NCBI GenBank assembly: GCA_937925455.1
Contig: CALEWF010000123.1
Coordinates: forward strand, 1-6,266
Origin: an uncultured Flavobacteriales bacterium
GTDB taxonomy: Bacteria; Bacteroidota; Bacteroidia; CAIKAF01
Length of the DNA: 6,266 bases
Direction: 5' to 3'
Shown here piece by piece: positions 5,256 to 6,266 of this stretch (the stretch's first letter is position 1; each line of letters opens with the position of its first letter). A program made the position numbers and the translations under genes. The notes below the pieces were generated by a model that was given only the letters and a program-made list of their open reading frames with translations, did not search any database and was not told where the DNA came from.

Positions 5256-6266
5256 TTAATAAATATCAAGGGTAAATGGCATTCTGGTTTGGATGCCATG
5301 CAAACGAGTTGCACGGTTAAGGTGTTCATAGTATCGGTAAGAACCTTGAAGCCCACTTTCGATGATGCTACGGGACATTGTACTACCCAGCTCATTAAAA
5401 AACTGACTGAATGGATCTACTTTTTCCGGATAAGCAGCCAGTTGATAGCTTTCAATACCGGCCATGCCGGCTGCAATACGAATAGCATCTTCTAATCCCC
5501 CCAGCACATCTACTAATCCTAAACGATGCGCATCAGCTCCTGTCCACACCCTTCCTTGAGCAATACTATCTACCTGGGCAACCGTCATATTTCTTCCATC
5601 TGCCACTCGTTTTAAAAACAAGGAATAAATATGATCTACCTGACGTTGCATGATATGTTTTTCTTCAGCAGTAAATGGACGCATCATGTTGGGGAAGTCG
5701 GCATAACGGTGAGTTTTTACAGTGTCAGAAGTAATTCCTAAATGTGTGTTGAATAATTTTTGGGTATTAAATAAAATGCTAAATACTCCAATTGAACCGG
5801 TAATGGTTGTATGGTCTGCTACAATGGTATCTGCATTACAAGAAATGTAATATCCGCCGGAAGCAGCATAATTGCCCATAGAAACCACCAATGGTTTTTT
5901 CTTTTTGGCTAACTCCAGTTCTCGCCACATCAGTTCAGAGGCCATGGCACTTCCACCGGGTGAATTGACACGTAATACTATGGCTTTTACTTTTTCATCA
6001 TCCCTGGCATCGCGAATGGCTTTTACAAATGTTTCACCGCCCACTTCATCACTATTTCCTTTCCCATCTACTATATCGCCTGATGCATAAATTATGGCAA
6101 TTTTATTTTTTGATCTTTGATTGGTAAATTTTTCTACTTTCTTAGCGTACTTCTCAATTGTAACTAAGTTTAAATCTTCACTTAATTCAACGCCGGCTTT
6201 GCCTTTTAGAATATCAACAAATTCATCTTCATAGGTTAATGCTGTTACTAATTTATGCTTTAATGC
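5256..6266 (-). CDS. sppA: Signal peptide peptidase SppA, C-terminal part (5' end outside window)
   Basis: The reading frame is open to the right edge with 336 codons and a TAA at 5256, so the gene is 5'-truncated by the window. An internal GTG at 6044 is not the true start: upstream codons encode conserved sequence, including KNKIAIIYASGDIVDGKG. SppA is a membrane-anchored serine protease that degrades leftover signal peptides. The visible part matches the C-terminal repeat of the long (67K) type, with AIVLRVNSPGGSAMASE, then MGNYAASGGYYIS, where the Ser of ASGG (codon 5861-5859, residue 136 of this fragment) is the nucleophile, then TITGSIGVFS and IAQGRVWTGADA. The general-base lysine of the long type lies in the N-terminal repeat and is expected beyond base 6266. 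The end resembles that of E. coli SppA. It runs 51 bp before the DUF4476 gene with no terminator seen between, so the two may share a transcript. Confidence 0.94.
   Translation of the reverse strand, partial: ALKHKLVTALTYEDEFVDILKGKAGVELSEDLNLVTIEKYAKKVEKFTNQRSKNKIAIIYASGDIVDGKGNSDEVGGETFVKAIRDARDDEKVKAIVLRVNSPGGSAMASELMWRELELAKKKKPLVVSMGNYAASGGYYISCNADTIVADHTTITGSIGVFSILFNTQKLFNTHLGITSDTVKTHRYADFPNMMRPFTAEEKHIMQRQVDHIYSLFLKRVADGRNMTVAQVDSIAQGRVWTGADAHRLGLVDVLGGLEDAIRIAAGMAGIESYQLAAYPEKVDPFSQFFNELGSTMSRSIIESGLQGSYRYYEHLNRATRLHGIQTRMPFTLDIY

Noticed and set aside
5256..6044. SppA starting at the GTG at 6044 (36K short form)
   Set aside because: The open frame and homologous sequence continue to the window edge, matching the long two-repeat type; the true start is outside.

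Overview
The window looks like chromosomal DNA from a Bacteroidota bacterium, most likely of the Chitinophagaceae/Chitinophagales type. The evidence is a moderately AT-rich genome, no obvious Shine-Dalgarno sequences before the starts, a Thr-rich secreted DUF4476 protein typical of that group, and a DUF1015 gene following serC-serA. This placement is inferred from protein style and gene order; no database search was possible.

Every protein gene reads on the minus strand, so transcription runs from high to low coordinates. From the right edge the order is: the 3' two-thirds or so of sppA, a membrane-associated signal peptide peptidase whose 5' end lies beyond base 6266; a DUF4476 secreted-protein gene (5204 to 4266) broken by one in-frame TAA stop; a strong intrinsic terminator (4246-4215); then a tight four-gene cluster serC, serA, DUF1015, yggS (4127 to 183). 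The junctions in that cluster are 2 bp, 8 bp and a 4-bp ATGA overlap, so it is almost certainly one operon.

SerA and SerC carry out the first two steps of the phosphorylated serine pathway (3-phosphoglycerate to 3-phosphohydroxypyruvate to O-phosphoserine). No classical phosphoserine phosphatase (serB) is present. The next gene encodes a DUF1015 protein with a DGHHR motif resembling that of ParB/Srx-fold free serine kinases, so it is a candidate for a phosphoserine/serine-related role. The last gene, yggS, encodes a PLP-homeostasis protein, which fits with SerC being a PLP enzyme.

Beyond the operon, bases 1 to about 147 form a strikingly GC-rich island (81 of the first 120 bases are G or C by hand count). 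It contains tandem mini-hairpins, an 11-bp stem-loop and imperfect direct repeats, and shows no convincing gene. It looks like a structured intergenic repeat element cut by the window edge.

The two most notable points are the single-codon lesion in the DUF4476 gene and this GC-rich element. No CRISPR array, tRNA, rRNA or transposase was seen.
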